Position numbers and translations under genes: made by a program. Source: an uncultured Bacilli bacterium (GTDB lineage: Bacteria > Bacillota_I > Bacilli_A > RF39 > UBA660). Taken from it: DNA of 12,654 bases. Shown in pieces: positions 12,276 to 12,654 of this stretch (positions are counted from its first letter, which is position 1; each line of letters begins with the position of its first letter). The notes under the pieces are model-generated. The model saw only the letters and a program-made list of their open reading frames with translations. It made no database searches and was not told the DNA's origin. The stretch is from positions 1-12,654 of the forward strand of contig CANQNZ010000032.1 of assembly GCA_947625365.1 (NCBI GenBank). Direction: 5' to 3'.

Positions 12276-12654
12276 ATGCTATCATTAAAAGATTTTATTG
12301 AAAAAATTAATAATAATGAATATTCTAAAGATACTTTAGATTTTATGAGTTTAATGAATGATGCTAATAATAATCAACATTACTTAAATAATAAAAATTT
12401 TAAAATACTTCAAGAATATTTGATTTTTTGCAAAATGTTAAAATCACAAGATAGCACTAGTCTAAATCCGGCCCAGCAAGCTGTTATTAGAAATTATGAA
12501 GAACATTTAACAGCTAATATCACTCCAGCTTATGCTATAAGCAGCAGTGATGAGGGTGGAATAACCTTAACATATAAACCTAATGGTTTTATAAGTGCGG
12601 CTTTTATAATTGGTACTACTATTTCCTTCGGTCTAGCTATTGCCTACGTATTTA
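12276..12654 (+). CDS. Hypothetical membrane protein, cut by the window end
   Basis: 126 codons are visible and the frame is open to the last base. It begins MLSLKDFIEKINNNEYSKD, with AAGGTG nine bases before the ATG. Residues 1-85 are polar and probably helical (LQEYLIFCKML, PAQQAVIRNYEEHL); residues from about 103 form a membrane segment (GFISAAFIIGTTISFGLAIAYVF) that runs off the window. The polar part before the membrane helix suggests an N-in, tail- or mid-anchored protein. It follows the 83-residue gene by two bases. Not recognised. Confidence 0.75.
   Translation, partial: MLSLKDFIEKINNNEYSKDTLDFMSLMNDANNNQHYLNNKNFKILQEYLIFCKMLKSQDSTSLNPAQQAVIRNYEEHLTANITPAYAISSSDEGGITLTYKPNGFISAAFIIGTTISFGLAIAYVF

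Overview
The window is strongly AT-rich and has Gram-positive features: AGGAGG-type ribosome binding sites, TTG/GTG/ATG starts, TTGACA/TATAAT promoters, and tryptophan read from TGG, so the standard bacterial code applies. spoIIIAH, gerE and gerM homologues lie together, and the MurE is of the meso-diaminopimelate type. This points to a spore-forming (or once spore-forming), low-GC member of the Bacillota, most likely an uncultured gut Bacilli-type lineage. That lineage guess is inference.

Left part (1-4222, minus strand): a pilin-like, cell-surface-type protein is preceded by what looks like a complete two-peptide (class IIb-like) bacteriocin operon. Transcription runs right to left: C39-peptidase ABC exporter, a small one-TM accessory protein, double-glycine peptide A (apparently starting at ATT), double-glycine peptide B, and a small membrane protein whose C-terminal half copies peptide B. 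The last three genes are very short but have clear coding logic: leaders ending in GG, GxxxG motifs, ribosome binding sites and coupled stops and starts.

Centre (4356-6283, plus strand): a sporulation block holds spoIIIAH, gerE (behind a sequence matching the sigma-K consensus) and gerM, followed by tRNA-Arg(TCT). In Bacillus subtilis, GerM and SpoIIIAH belong to the same SpoIIIA-SpoIIQ trans-envelope assembly, so the grouping makes functional sense.

6430-6810 reads as a type I toxin-antitoxin locus. A plus-strand mRNA encodes a 23-residue hydrophobic peptide. A minus-strand RNA converges on it through a shared hairpin, and 15 bases of the mRNA leader are complementary to its 3' region.

Right part (6838-12654): a DUF4325 STAS-like protein, murE with an upstream catalytically degenerate deacetylase-like protein, two divergent XRE regulators, a short SSB, a lone sufB, and two unrecognised plus-strand genes, the last cut by the window end. 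The sufB gene and the second XRE gene share a compact start layout (TATAAT-N6-GTGAT-N4-ATG) that implies 5' leaders of about nine bases.
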